Shown: positions 16,758 to 24,031 of the stretch, piece after piece
Numbering within the stretch: position 1 is the stretch's first letter
How the letters are laid out: each line of letters begins with the position of its first letter
Assembly: GCA_963718375.1 (NCBI GenBank)
Contig: CAVQZD010000004.1
Span: 248,001-312,000, forward strand
Direction of reading: 5' to 3'
DNA: 64,000 nucleotides
Source: RBG-16-64-13 sp963718375
GTDB lineage: Bacteria; Actinomycetota; Thermoleophilia; RBG-16-64-13
Program-made: the position numbers and the translations under genes
Notes under the pieces: model-generated
Seen by the model: only the letters and a program-made list of their open reading frames with translations
Told to the model about the DNA's origin: nothing
Databases searched by the model: none

Positions 16758-17632
16758 GGGGCCACCGCCTGCTTGGACGCCTCGAAGGCGGCGCGGCTTG
16801 CGCTCGCAGCTTTGGCACTCGCCGCGACGTCGGCTGGCGAGGGTGGACTCGCTCCCGGGGGGAACGTGCTGCGCGGCGCCGTCTGGAAGGCTTCCTCGAT
16901 GAGGGTCTTGAGAACTGCCGCCGGCTTGCCTTCACGCACGAGCTTGGTGATGGCCGCACGGATGAGCGCCGGGTCGCGTCCGGCCTTGAGTCGTTCGGCG
17001 ATGATCCCGGCGATGGCGTCTGTGTCCTTTTGCTTTGGGACGCAGCGACTGACGCGCTTGGTCTCAGCCGCGTAGAAGGCCGTGAGCTTCTGAGCTTCTG
17101 AGTGCTGCGCTTGGGGCTCTTCCTCCTCATCCCCGAAGTCGATATCCGCGAACTCGTCCCCTCCAAAGTTATCCACAGGCGAGTCGCCGCTTGCGGCGCT
17201 CCCCTCGGAGAGACAAGGAGTCAGGAGTCCGGAGTCAGGAGTCAATGAAGAGGGAGTCAGCCCGAGTAGGTTAGTGCATTTCTGGAGCGTGTCGGGCCTT
17301 TTCGCGATAACGTCACACGCAGGGAGTATTGAGGGCTTCTCGTTCTTGTGTGGGTTCTGGTGGAGTTTGAAGGTCGGTATCCAGATGCAGCGCAAACCCT
17401 CGACCTCGTATCGAACTATGAACCTCTCACTCACGAGTAGGTCTAATATCTCGTCCACGTCGACGTCGAAGTAGGGTAGCGTGTCAGCTTTGATCCTCTT
17501 GGGCCTATCCTCCAGCCGGCCCTCGCGATCAGCAAGACACCACAGCCCCTCGAAAAGCAGCTGAGCGTAGGGACCGAGCGCAGCCAGGACCTCGTTCTTG
17601 AAGAACCCCGGCTTGAGCGAACGTGATCTCAC
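16754..17632 (-). CDS. Phage replication initiator / replisome organiser (winged-helix, DnaD/lambda O-like)
   Basis: 292 residues from the GTG at 17632, which overlaps the upstream TGA (GTGA) with GGAGGAAGGA just before it. The N-terminal domain (SLKPGFFKNEVLAALGPYAQ, LLFEGLWCLADREGRLEDRP, FIVRYEVEGLRCIWIPTFKL, then HQNPHKNEKPS) is the winged-helix module common in phage replication organisers. A flexible linker near residues 120-165 encodes the DnaA box and iterons. The C-terminal part (IAGIIAERLKAGRDPALIRA, then AITKLVREGKP) is helical like helicase-loader-interacting domains. It would bind the origin and recruit host replication proteins. Confidence 0.78.
   Translation of the reverse strand: MRSRSLKPGFFKNEVLAALGPYAQLLFEGLWCLADREGRLEDRPKRIKADTLPYFDVDVDEILDLLVSERFIVRYEVEGLRCIWIPTFKLHQNPHKNEKPSILPACDVIAKRPDTLQKCTNLLGLTPSSLTPDSGLLTPCLSEGSAASGDSPVDNFGGDEFADIDFGDEEEEPQAQHSEAQKLTAFYAAETKRVSRCVPKQKDTDAIAGIIAERLKAGRDPALIRAAITKLVREGKPAAVLKTLIEEAFQTAPRSTFPPGASPPSPADVAASAKAASASRAAFEASKQAVAP
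17169..17258. other. Candidate phage replication origin: DnaA box plus 7-bp iterons inside the initiator gene
   Basis: A perfect TTATCCACA DnaA box lies at 17169-17177. GGAGTC starts at 17217, 17224, 17231 and 17238 (exact 7-bp period) and again at 17253. All lie in the linker-coding part of the replication initiator gene, the same arrangement as lambda oriO. The block is small, so chance cannot be excluded. Confidence 0.5.
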
Positions 17633-17877
17633 TCCTTCCTCCATTTCCCCGCGTCTGGGCAGGTCGCGAAGTGGCTGATGTATCGCGGGCCGTCCTCGCT
17701 GCCGGTGGTCTCCTTGAGTGCCGCTTTGGCGGCTTCGGCGTTGCGGCACACATGGGCCATCTTCCCGATCGCCACGATGTTCCCGCCCTCCACCGGGTCC
17801 TCGTCCACAGGCAGCTTCTTCCCGCCGGCCGTCTCCAGCCAGGTGACTCTCGCGCCGCAGCTGCGGCAAGCGCTCAT
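17629..17877 (-). CDS. Small zinc-ribbon-type phage protein
   Basis: 82 residues from the ATG at 17877 (GGAGGTGCTGAG upstream). It starts MSACRSCGARVTWLETAGGK with CxxC, then KLPVDEDPVEGGNIVAIG and HVCRNAEAAKAALKE, with a further Cys near the C-terminus. This looks like a one-zinc ribbon. It is coupled to the VRR-NUC gene before it and to the initiator after it. No known function. Confidence 0.65.
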   Translation of the reverse strand: MSACRSCGARVTWLETAGGKKLPVDEDPVEGGNIVAIGKMAHVCRNAEAAKAALKETTGSEDGPRYISHFATCPDAGKWRKE

Positions 17878-18206
17878 CTCAGCACCTCCAGGTCCTCTAT
17901 CCCGTAGACCACCAGGTACGTCCCGCCGCACTCCTCGATGAGGTCACGGAACCGCTCCTGCCCAACAGACAGCTTGCCCCTGGGGGCCTTGCATTCGATG
18001 TAGACGGTTCTCCCGTCCTTGATGGCCTCGATGTCAGGCAGGCCCGGGTAGACCCCCATGCCTGCGGTGTTCGGCCAATGCCTCCACCCGTGCAGGTCGA
18101 GCCACTGTTTCACCGCTTGTTTGACGGCCGTCTCGGGTGTGACCCGGCGGCCTCCGACCCGTGGGGTCTGCCTCTTGAACTCTGCGGCGGTCATGCGCTC
18201 AGTCAT
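17874..18206 (-). CDS. VRR-NUC domain nuclease
   Basis: 110 residues from the ATG at 18206, overlapping the previous gene (ATGA). ETAVKQAVKQWLDLHGWRHW is followed by GVYPGLPDIEAIKDGRTVYI and then ECKAPRGKLSVGQERF. G-x-P-D and E-C-K form the PD-(D/E)XK core of VRR-NUC proteins. These small phage-borne enzymes act as structure-specific (Holliday-junction or flap) nucleases. It probably works with the initiator and SbcCD genes in phage DNA processing. Confidence 0.88.
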   Translation of the reverse strand: MTERMTAAEFKRQTPRVGGRRVTPETAVKQAVKQWLDLHGWRHWPNTAGMGVYPGLPDIEAIKDGRTVYIECKAPRGKLSVGQERFRDLIEECGGTYLVVYGIEDLEVLR

Positions 18207-18460
18207 TTCACACCCGCCCGTCTCCGCTGCTTGCGGCTCACGAGCACACCCTCGTTCGTGTACCAGCGACCGTCGGAGCCTTTGTAAATACGGTCTGAGC
18301 GCATGAGCCTGGGGAGCAGAGGCGCGTGAAGCAGAGGCAGGTCTTCTATTCCCTCGTCTGTGGCCACCTGCTCCATGCACTCGTGTAGGCTCGGGCAGTG
18401 GTCACAGCGCCCCTCTACGGCGTCTGTGGGCTCTCCGAAGCATGCGGGGTGCTCTCTCAT
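18203..18460 (-). CDS. Small Cys-rich phage protein
   Basis: 85 residues: MREHPACFGEPTDAVEGRCD then HCPSLHECMEQVATDEG. Four early Cys (near residues 7, 19, 22 and 28) could hold zinc or an Fe-S cluster, loosely like short WhiB-type spacing. A basic C-terminus follows (SRKQRRRAGVK). Function is not recognised. Coupled (ATGA) to the VRR-NUC gene. Confidence 0.6.
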   Translation of the reverse strand: MREHPACFGEPTDAVEGRCDHCPSLHECMEQVATDEGIEDLPLLHAPLLPRLMRSDRIYKGSDGRWYTNEGVLVSRKQRRRAGVK

Positions 18461-18738
18461 GACACCACCTCCACATCCGCCAGCGACATGATCACGTGGT
18501 CTGCGAGTAGCCCGAAGTTGGGGGCTCCCCTCAGCACGTAGGACACGCGAGCCTTAAGAACGCGCCCGGTGTAGCAGGGACCCGCGATGGTGGCACCCGG
18601 AGGCGTGTACTCGCGCAGGTAGAGCAGGTCCCCTTCCTGGAACTTGCGCCCAGCATCGGATCGCAGCTCGAAGGTCTTGCTGCCATCCGCGACCGCGTTG
18701 AAGTACGGCGTCCATATCTTGAGATCGTGCGTCACCAT
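18457..18738 (-). CDS. DUF3850 / ASCH-type RNA-binding-like protein
   Basis: 93 residues from the ATG at 18738: THDLKIWTPYFNAVADGSKT, then FELRSDAGRKFQEGDLLYLR and EYTPPGATIAGPCYTGRVLK. This is the classic DUF3850 order (H-x-LK...YF..v..G.KtfElR, then F..GD.l.L.E). DUF3850 belongs to the ASCH superfamily, thought to bind RNA or nucleotides; it is common in phages with no settled function. The start overlaps the upstream micro-ORF stop. Confidence 0.85.
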   Translation of the reverse strand: MVTHDLKIWTPYFNAVADGSKTFELRSDAGRKFQEGDLLYLREYTPPGATIAGPCYTGRVLKARVSYVLRGAPNFGLLADHVIMSLADVEVVS

Positions 18739-18860
18739 GACGACACCAGCCAATACCAGAGACGCGCATACCAGGGGAGCATCTCCCACTCCCACACCGC
18801 GTTGTGGGCGGCGACAGGTATCTCGCCTGGTCCACCGAACCACCACTTATGCCGTTTCAT
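18732..18860 (-). CDS. Trp-rich micro-protein (42 aa)
   Basis: ATG at 18860 to TGA at 18732 encodes MKRHKWWFGGPGEIPVAAHN followed by a Trp/Tyr/Leu-rich C-terminus (MLPWYARLWYWLVSSW). About 8 of 42 residues are Trp. The start overlaps the preceding small gene and the TGA overlaps the next ATG (ATGGTGA), the coupling used by the neighbours, which supports a real gene. The C-terminus is amphipathic or membrane-seeking. Confidence 0.6.
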   Translation of the reverse strand: MKRHKWWFGGPGEIPVAAHNAVWEWEMLPWYARLWYWLVSSW

Positions 18861-19047
18861 CCGCTCTCCCCTCGCACCTCGGCACCATCCCACACGCCCC
18901 CTTGAACTCAGCTGCCGCCAGACAGTGCTGACACGGCACCACGTCTATGCGGAGCGTCTCGCGGCTCGCCTGGTAGGGCTGGCTGTAAAGCTCGCGGCCA
19001 CAGCCCTGGCAGATGACTTTGACTGTCTCGGTGGTGTCACTCGCCAT
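18847..19047 (-). CDS. Small two-CxxC zinc-ribbon phage protein
   Basis: About 66 residues from the ATG at 19047 (GAGGGGG upstream): VICQGCGRELYSQ ... VVPCQHCLAAAEF with two CxxC pairs, a typical treble-clef or zinc ribbon found in many actinophage genomes. It overlaps the end of the upstream gene and the start of the Trp-rich micro-gene. Function unknown. Confidence 0.65.
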   Translation of the reverse strand: MASDTTETVKVICQGCGRELYSQPYQASRETLRIDVVPCQHCLAAAEFKGACGMVPRCEGRADETA

Positions 19048-19495
19048 CGCCTGCATCCCCCTCTTCCATCTCGTCAGTGGTGTAGCTGGTCGCTTGCACC
19101 TCGAGGTTGAGAAGGTCGGTCAGGCTGATGTTGAGCGCGCCCGCGCGTCCGGAGTCTTCTCCACGCTTCCACTTGATCGCCGCGCCACAGATGTAGCCTT
19201 GCAGTGTGACCTCCACGTCGCGGCCCGGGTGCAGCCCCTCTTCGTCTGCATAAGCGCGCAGGTCCTCCAGCTTCATGTCGAAGCCGCCGGAGAAGTTGAC
19301 CCGCACCGTTGTGAGCTGCATGGGTTTGAAGATGGCGTCGTCCAGGGTGGGCTGGACGCCCCTGCCTAAGACTTCGCCGGTCTCAGAGTCTATGGAGGTG
19401 ATGTTTTCGCACCGGCGCTTGAACTCGTCAAAGGGGATGGGCGCGCTCATGTGGCCGGGGGTTCCGATGCTGACCGTGCCGTCGATGCCTTCCAT
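19037..19495 (-). CDS. Hypothetical phage protein
   Basis: 152 residues from the ATG at 19495, preceded by AAAGGAC. Beta-rich middle (TTVRVNFSGGFDMKLEDLRA, GRDVEVTLQGYICGAAIKWK) and an acidic C-terminus (DEMEEGDAGDGE). No family is recognised; an acidic tail is common in phage ssDNA-binding proteins, but no OB-fold motif can be claimed. Confidence 0.6.
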   Translation of the reverse strand: MEGIDGTVSIGTPGHMSAPIPFDEFKRRCENITSIDSETGEVLGRGVQPTLDDAIFKPMQLTTVRVNFSGGFDMKLEDLRAYADEEGLHPGRDVEVTLQGYICGAAIKWKRGEDSGRAGALNISLTDLLNLEVQATSYTTDEMEEGDAGDGE

Positions 19496-19518
19496 GGTCT
19501 GTCCTTTCGTCTCGGGTA

Positions 19519-19713
19519 CTAGGTGAGTCTCAGTTGCTCGGTCGGTTTCTGTCTTACGGTTTGCAGCACCGGCTGCCCATCCAGCTCTGCGATCAGCGGG
19601 CCGCGCGGGTCCTTCGTCGGTGCCATCGCATTCATCAACGCCCGCGCCCAGGACGCACCCCACTCACGGGCTACGTCAGTGAGGAAGTCCCAGGCTGCGG
19701 GGGTGAGGTCCAT
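19519..19713 (-). CDS. Hypothetical small phage protein
   Basis: 64 residues: MDLTPAAWDFLTDVAREWGA then SWARALMNAMAPTKDPRGPL, a short helical protein with no recognisable motif. It starts one base after the previous gene's stop in the early operon. Confidence 0.55.
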   Translation of the reverse strand: MDLTPAAWDFLTDVAREWGASWARALMNAMAPTKDPRGPLIAELDGQPVLQTVRQKPTEQLRLT

Positions 19714-20667
19714 CTACTCTTCGGTGTCCTGGCCGGACTCGGACTCGATGCAGCTCTCCGGGTCGACGATGGCGGAGCATTCGTCCTGGAAGTCGCATTC
19801 CTCGCACTCGGCGTCGTCTTCGGTGCCGTCACCGAAGCACTCGGGCTTGTCGTCTGCCGCGCGCGCCGCTGCCTTCTCGGCTTCTCCCTGCGAGCAGAGG
19901 TTCGTGGCCTCGCAGCTCCGGCAGTTGGCCTTCCAGTGCTCCCAGGTGCCGTAGCATGGCGGTGGGTTGTTGCCGGTCTGCTCCTTGTAGGCTTTCTTGG
20001 CGGCCTTGGCAGCGGCCTTCTGAGCCGCCTCCTGTTCCGCTTTCACCGGGCACTCCTGCATGTGGTAGCCCTTCTGACCACACTGCGGGCAGGCGCCCTC
20101 TGGGATGTCCGGGGGCTCGGGTAGTTCGTCCACCAGGATCACCACGCCGTTGGCATACACACGCCGCGCGAGCGGTGCCTTGTTCTCGCGCTGGAAGACG
20201 TAGCCTTGGCCGTGACACTCCGGGCAGCCGCGGAGGGCGAAGAAGCCCTGGAGCGGGTACTTGGCGACGGTGTAGATGCCTGCGTCTTCTCCCACGCAGT
20301 CATCCTTGTTGACCAGGCACTCGCACTTCTGCGCGGAGCACTGGTGGAGCTTCGCCTCCTTCACGTCGATCGACTCGACCTTGATGAGTTTCAGCGCCAG
20401 CTTGGCGTTGCCCAGCTTGTACTTGGATTCATAGTTGCGGTCGTAGCTCGTCTCCCGGCTCACCGGCATGGTCATGTCGGCCACGAAGTACCGGGCGGTG
20501 ATGACCAGCTCGCTGCCCTTCTGCAGCTTCTCGCCTCCCATGACCTTCTCCAGCTCGGCCATGTCATACGTCGCAGAGCCCGACAGGCTCACGCCCACCG
20601 ATAGATTGATGAAGCGCCCGAAGACTTCCGGGTCTAGCGTCGGTTGCACAGTCAGTTCTTTCGTCAT
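19714..20667 (-). CDS. Cys-rich multi-zinc-motif phage protein
   Basis: 317 residues from the ATG at 20667 (AAGGGG upstream). The N-terminal half (INLSVGVSLSGSATYDMAEL, SELVITARYFVADMTMPVSR) is beta-rich. The middle has zinc-knuckle-like groups: QCSAQKCECLV, GCPECHGQGYVF, ACPQCGQKGYHMQECP. An Ala/Lys helix (QEAAQKAAAKAAKKAYKEQT) leads to a second Cys group (NCRSCEATNLC, CEECDFQDEC) and an acidic tail. It is next to SbcC and may be a DNA-binding or assembly partner. Function unknown. Confidence 0.6.
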   Translation of the reverse strand: MTKELTVQPTLDPEVFGRFINLSVGVSLSGSATYDMAELEKVMGGEKLQKGSELVITARYFVADMTMPVSRETSYDRNYESKYKLGNAKLALKLIKVESIDVKEAKLHQCSAQKCECLVNKDDCVGEDAGIYTVAKYPLQGFFALRGCPECHGQGYVFQRENKAPLARRVYANGVVILVDELPEPPDIPEGACPQCGQKGYHMQECPVKAEQEAAQKAAAKAAKKAYKEQTGNNPPPCYGTWEHWKANCRSCEATNLCSQGEAEKAAARAADDKPECFGDGTEDDAECEECDFQDECSAIVDPESCIESESGQDTEE

Positions 20668-20693
20668 GCTGGTACCCCTTGGTTGCTTGCTGG

Positions 20694-22805
20694 TCACGCG
20701 CCCACCTCCACTCTGGATAGCCCGTCGTCGTCGCGGCTCACGCGGATCTGTGACGGCAGAGCGTCTTTGAGGTCGTCGTAATGAGTAAGGAGCATCGTGA
20801 GGCCGAAGTGGCTGCTCAGGTGCTCCAGGATCTGCGCCAGGTGCTGCCGGCCCTCTACGTCCAGGCCTTCGGGCTCATCCACGATCAGGGTCTCGACGCG
20901 GGCGCCGGAGCGGTGAGCGAGTAGGAGAGCTAGACCCAGCCTCATGGCGGAGGCGACGCGATACTTCTCCCCACCCGAGAACGTGTCGAACGGCCTCCAG
21001 GCGTTGCCGTGGTAGACCAGGATCTCCAGAGAGTCTCTGCTGCCATCCCGCGTCTCGCGCTCGCTCTCGAACCGCACCGCTAGCCCGCCGTCGTAGAGGG
21101 CCAGGAGCTCGTTCACCTCACGCTCCAGGGCTCCCAGGACGTTCTGGACTATCAGCGAGGGTATGCCCCACTTCGAGAACGCCTTACGGAGCAGGTCTGC
21201 GTCGGCCTGGGCTTCCTCGAGGCCGCGCGTCTCACTTGTGAGCTCGCGCAGGCGCTCCGCACTCTTGGCCAGCATGGCTATCGCCTCCTCGTGGCGGGCG
21301 ATTGCCTTCTCTAACTCGGTCACTTCGGCGCGCTTTGCACTCACCAGTGACTGGAGCCGGGCCTCTTCGGCTTGAGCCGCGGGCGCCGCCGATAAGTCCA
21401 TGACGCCGCGAGCTATCAGATCGTCAAGCTCACGCTGTACCTCAGACTTACGGTCCTCTGCCGCCTCGATCGTGGCGATCCGCGCAGGTATCGCGTCCAG
21501 GAGCGAGAGGTTGCTCTTAGCTGTCTGCAGATCTGCGGAGACATTTCGCGGCGCCGGCATGTCAGCGAGCTGCTGCTCCAGGGCCTTGGCCGCCTCCTGC
21601 TGTTCTGCATATCGCGCCCTTAGCTCTTCGGCTTCCCCGCTCACTGCGGTGCGGCGGTTGATGGCTGTTTCGAGCTCTGCGCTGAGCTGCGCCGTGGTCT
21701 GCTCCAGAGACGCGCCGCCGATGGCCTGGCCGCAGCGATCGCAGACCGGGGCCTCGATGCTCTTGATGGCTTCCAGCCGCTCTTCCAGGCTGCGTATCTG
21801 ATCGGTGAGTCTCGTTACCTCTTGGGCCTTGGGCGTGCCGGCGTTCGTCGTCTCGAGCATCGCAGCCTTGGCTAGTCTGAGGTCAGCTTCCACCGCCGCG
21901 CGGGCCTGAGCCGTTCCCGCCGCCTCGCGCTCCTCTATCTCCAAAGCGCCGATCCGCAGGAGCACCGCGTCGCGTTCAGCGAGTTGGGCTTCCAGGTCGG
22001 TCTTGCTGGAGATCTGCGCGCCCAGGCGGTTCAGTTCTTCGGTCAGTTTGGCGGCCTGCCCTAGCAGCCGGTCGTTCTCCCGTGCCTTCTCTGCTGCTGC
22101 GCGGGCGGCTTCCAGGTTGTCTTCGGCCTCCTTGAGGTGGCTGCTGGTGATCTCCAGGCTGGTCTTGCGTGACGCTAGCTCTGTCTGCCGCACATCCATC
22201 TGTGCCGCGTCCGCCTCCAGCCGTGCGATCTCGCGCCGGCTATCCTCCAGCTCAGACTTGGCCGACTCCACCTGTGCCTTCCAGTGACGCTCCAGCGGGC
22301 CGTACTGCTCATCGAGTCGCAGGATGGACCCGAAGGCCTCCAGACGCTTGGCGGGCTGCAGGTTGAAGAACGAGTCGGCGTCCCCCTGACCCACGATGCT
22401 GGTGCGGAGGAGCGTCTCTTCGTCGACGCCCAGGATGGCCTCTATGCGCTCGTCTATCTCCTTGGAGCCGGTTCCCTCGGCGACCCACACGCCCGCCTCA
22501 TCTCGGCAGAGCTCCACAGTGGTCTTGCCTGAGTTCCTGGAAGAGCGGGTGCGGGTCACGCGGAAGCGCTCCCCGGCCATGGCGAACACCACCGAGACGC
22601 GGCACTCTTCGCAGCCCTCGCGGATGAAGCTGTCTAGGTTGCGCAGGGTCCGGCCGCCGTAGAGAGCAAAGATCGCGGCCTCCGGGATGCTCGACTTGCC
22701 CGCGCCGTTGGTGCCGACGATGGAGGCCAGGCTGATGCCCGCGAGGTCTATCTCGGCGTCGGCGTAACTCTTGAAGTCCTTAAGGCTGAGAGTCAGGAGC
22801 CTCAT
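20694..22805 (-). CDS. Phage SbcC/Rad50-like SMC-family ATPase
   Basis: 703 residues, shorter than E. coli SbcC and closer to phage T4 gp46. Walker A GTNGAGKSS is at residues 31-39. Long coiled coils (ALEITSS..., KEAEDNLEAARAAAEKAREN) flank a central zinc hook CDRCGQ. The C-terminal ABC head has the signature DTFSGGEKYRVASAMRL, Walker B TLIVDEPEG and a D-loop region. The ATPase clamps DNA and drives the SbcD nuclease at ends, hairpins or recombination intermediates. The ATG overlaps the sbcD-like stop (ATGA), so both form one unit. Confidence 0.92.
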   Translation of the reverse strand: MRLLTLSLKDFKSYADAEIDLAGISLASIVGTNGAGKSSIPEAAIFALYGGRTLRNLDSFIREGCEECRVSVVFAMAGERFRVTRTRSSRNSGKTTVELCRDEAGVWVAEGTGSKEIDERIEAILGVDEETLLRTSIVGQGDADSFFNLQPAKRLEAFGSILRLDEQYGPLERHWKAQVESAKSELEDSRREIARLEADAAQMDVRQTELASRKTSLEITSSHLKEAEDNLEAARAAAEKARENDRLLGQAAKLTEELNRLGAQISSKTDLEAQLAERDAVLLRIGALEIEEREAAGTAQARAAVEADLRLAKAAMLETTNAGTPKAQEVTRLTDQIRSLEERLEAIKSIEAPVCDRCGQAIGGASLEQTTAQLSAELETAINRRTAVSGEAEELRARYAEQQEAAKALEQQLADMPAPRNVSADLQTAKSNLSLLDAIPARIATIEAAEDRKSEVQRELDDLIARGVMDLSAAPAAQAEEARLQSLVSAKRAEVTELEKAIARHEEAIAMLAKSAERLRELTSETRGLEEAQADADLLRKAFSKWGIPSLIVQNVLGALEREVNELLALYDGGLAVRFESERETRDGSRDSLEILVYHGNAWRPFDTFSGGEKYRVASAMRLGLALLLAHRSGARVETLIVDEPEGLDVEGRQHLAQILEHLSSHFGLTMLLTHYDDLKDALPSQIRVSRDDDGLSRVEVGA

Positions 22806-24031
22806 AGTGTCGCCTCCAGTGATTCGCCCACCTTCTGGTCAAGGCGCGCGCGCTGGGCTCCTGAGAGCCCCCGCAGGTCCGCCCATGAGTGCCAGCCGGT
22901 CTGGACGTCGGTGTCTTCGGTGATGCCGTCAGCCGAATCGGTGACGGTGTGGGTGATCTTCGCGAAAGGCCCGTGTACTTTGACCGCTCCGGCCGCCATG
23001 AGCGCGCGCCGGATGGCTGTGTGGTCTACGGTCTTCGCGACTTCCGGGGTGGCGGTGTAGGTGACGCGGACTATGGCGTCCATGATCATGATCTCGGGGT
23101 ATTGACAGAGCCCCCCTTCCCCGTCGGCTGGGTTCTCCAGGTCGATGTCCACGAATGGCTGCGGCTCTGAGCTGTGCCAGGTGATCGGGCTGCCGTCGGT
23201 GACAGGTAGCTCGACCTCCCACCAGCCCTTGCCCTCATCTGCCTCTGCAAAGTCGCAGCGCTCGATCGACCCGCTGTAGCGGATATGCGGTGCGAGCTGC
23301 TGAGCTTTATGAAGGTGACCCCATGCCTGGTAGGCGAACGGCAGCCCTTTGAGTTCAGAGGCGGGCAGCACAGGCTCGCGCAAGAACATCGTGGATTGCT
23401 CCGCCCCGATGGTGGAGCCGGTGATGGCGGCGTGACCCACAAGCACTGAGCCGAACGCGCCGGCGCCCTGCTCTGCCTCTGCCGCGAGTCCCCGCAGGGT
23501 CGCGAGCGAGAGCTCCACGATCTTGGCGTTCTGCTCATCCAGGGTCAGCTTCTCGAACTCAGGGTCTTGCGCGCTCACGTAGGCGCGGCTCGGGTAAGGA
23601 AAGCAGGCGATCGGGAGTTCGGGGATGCCGGGGGCAAAGACGATGCACGGCCTGTCGGCCACGATGACGTTCTCGTATTCGTCGAAGACCGCCAGGGCGT
23701 GCGTACGGCCCACCTGGCGGGGCTGGTCATGGTTACCGGTGATCATCACCATGGGGACGCCGGCGCCCTGCAGAATGTCCAGGCCCCAGCGGAACGCCGC
23801 GATCTCCGTGGGTGTCGGCTTAGCATCACGGAAGGCGTCCCCGGCGAAGAGCACCAGGTCTACCTTGGCGGCCACCATGCCGTTGCAGCTGCGCACCCAC
23901 GCCTCGCGGAAGTCGACCAGGCGGGAGTTGACCCCGCCCTTGTCTTCGTCGCCATGGGCGTAGCTCGCGCCGAGATGCAGGTCAGCGCAGTGAGCGATGC
24001 GCAGGCTAGAACGTAACGTCTGAGAGGTCAT
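22802..24031 (-). CDS. Phage SbcD/Mre11-like nuclease
   Basis: 409 residues with the calcineurin-type metallophosphoesterase motifs in order: CADLHLGASY (D-x-H), FAGDAFRDAKP (GD), ITGNHDQPR (GNHD), LVGHAAI and WGHLHKAQ (GH-x-H). The C-terminal region carries a capping domain. Mre11/SbcD proteins are Mn-dependent exo/endonucleases that partner SbcC-type ATPases. Immediately upstream and overlapping in transcription order with the SbcC-like gene, it supplies the nuclease of a phage-encoded recombination complex, as gp47/gp46 do in T4. Confidence 0.93.
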   Translation of the reverse strand: MTSQTLRSSLRIAHCADLHLGASYAHGDEDKGGVNSRLVDFREAWVRSCNGMVAAKVDLVLFAGDAFRDAKPTPTEIAAFRWGLDILQGAGVPMVMITGNHDQPRQVGRTHALAVFDEYENVIVADRPCIVFAPGIPELPIACFPYPSRAYVSAQDPEFEKLTLDEQNAKIVELSLATLRGLAAEAEQGAGAFGSVLVGHAAITGSTIGAEQSTMFLREPVLPASELKGLPFAYQAWGHLHKAQQLAPHIRYSGSIERCDFAEADEGKGWWEVELPVTDGSPITWHSSEPQPFVDIDLENPADGEGGLCQYPEIMIMDAIVRVTYTATPEVAKTVDHTAIRRALMAAGAVKVHGPFAKITHTVTDSADGITEDTDVQTGWHSWADLRGLSGAQRARLDQKVGESLEATL

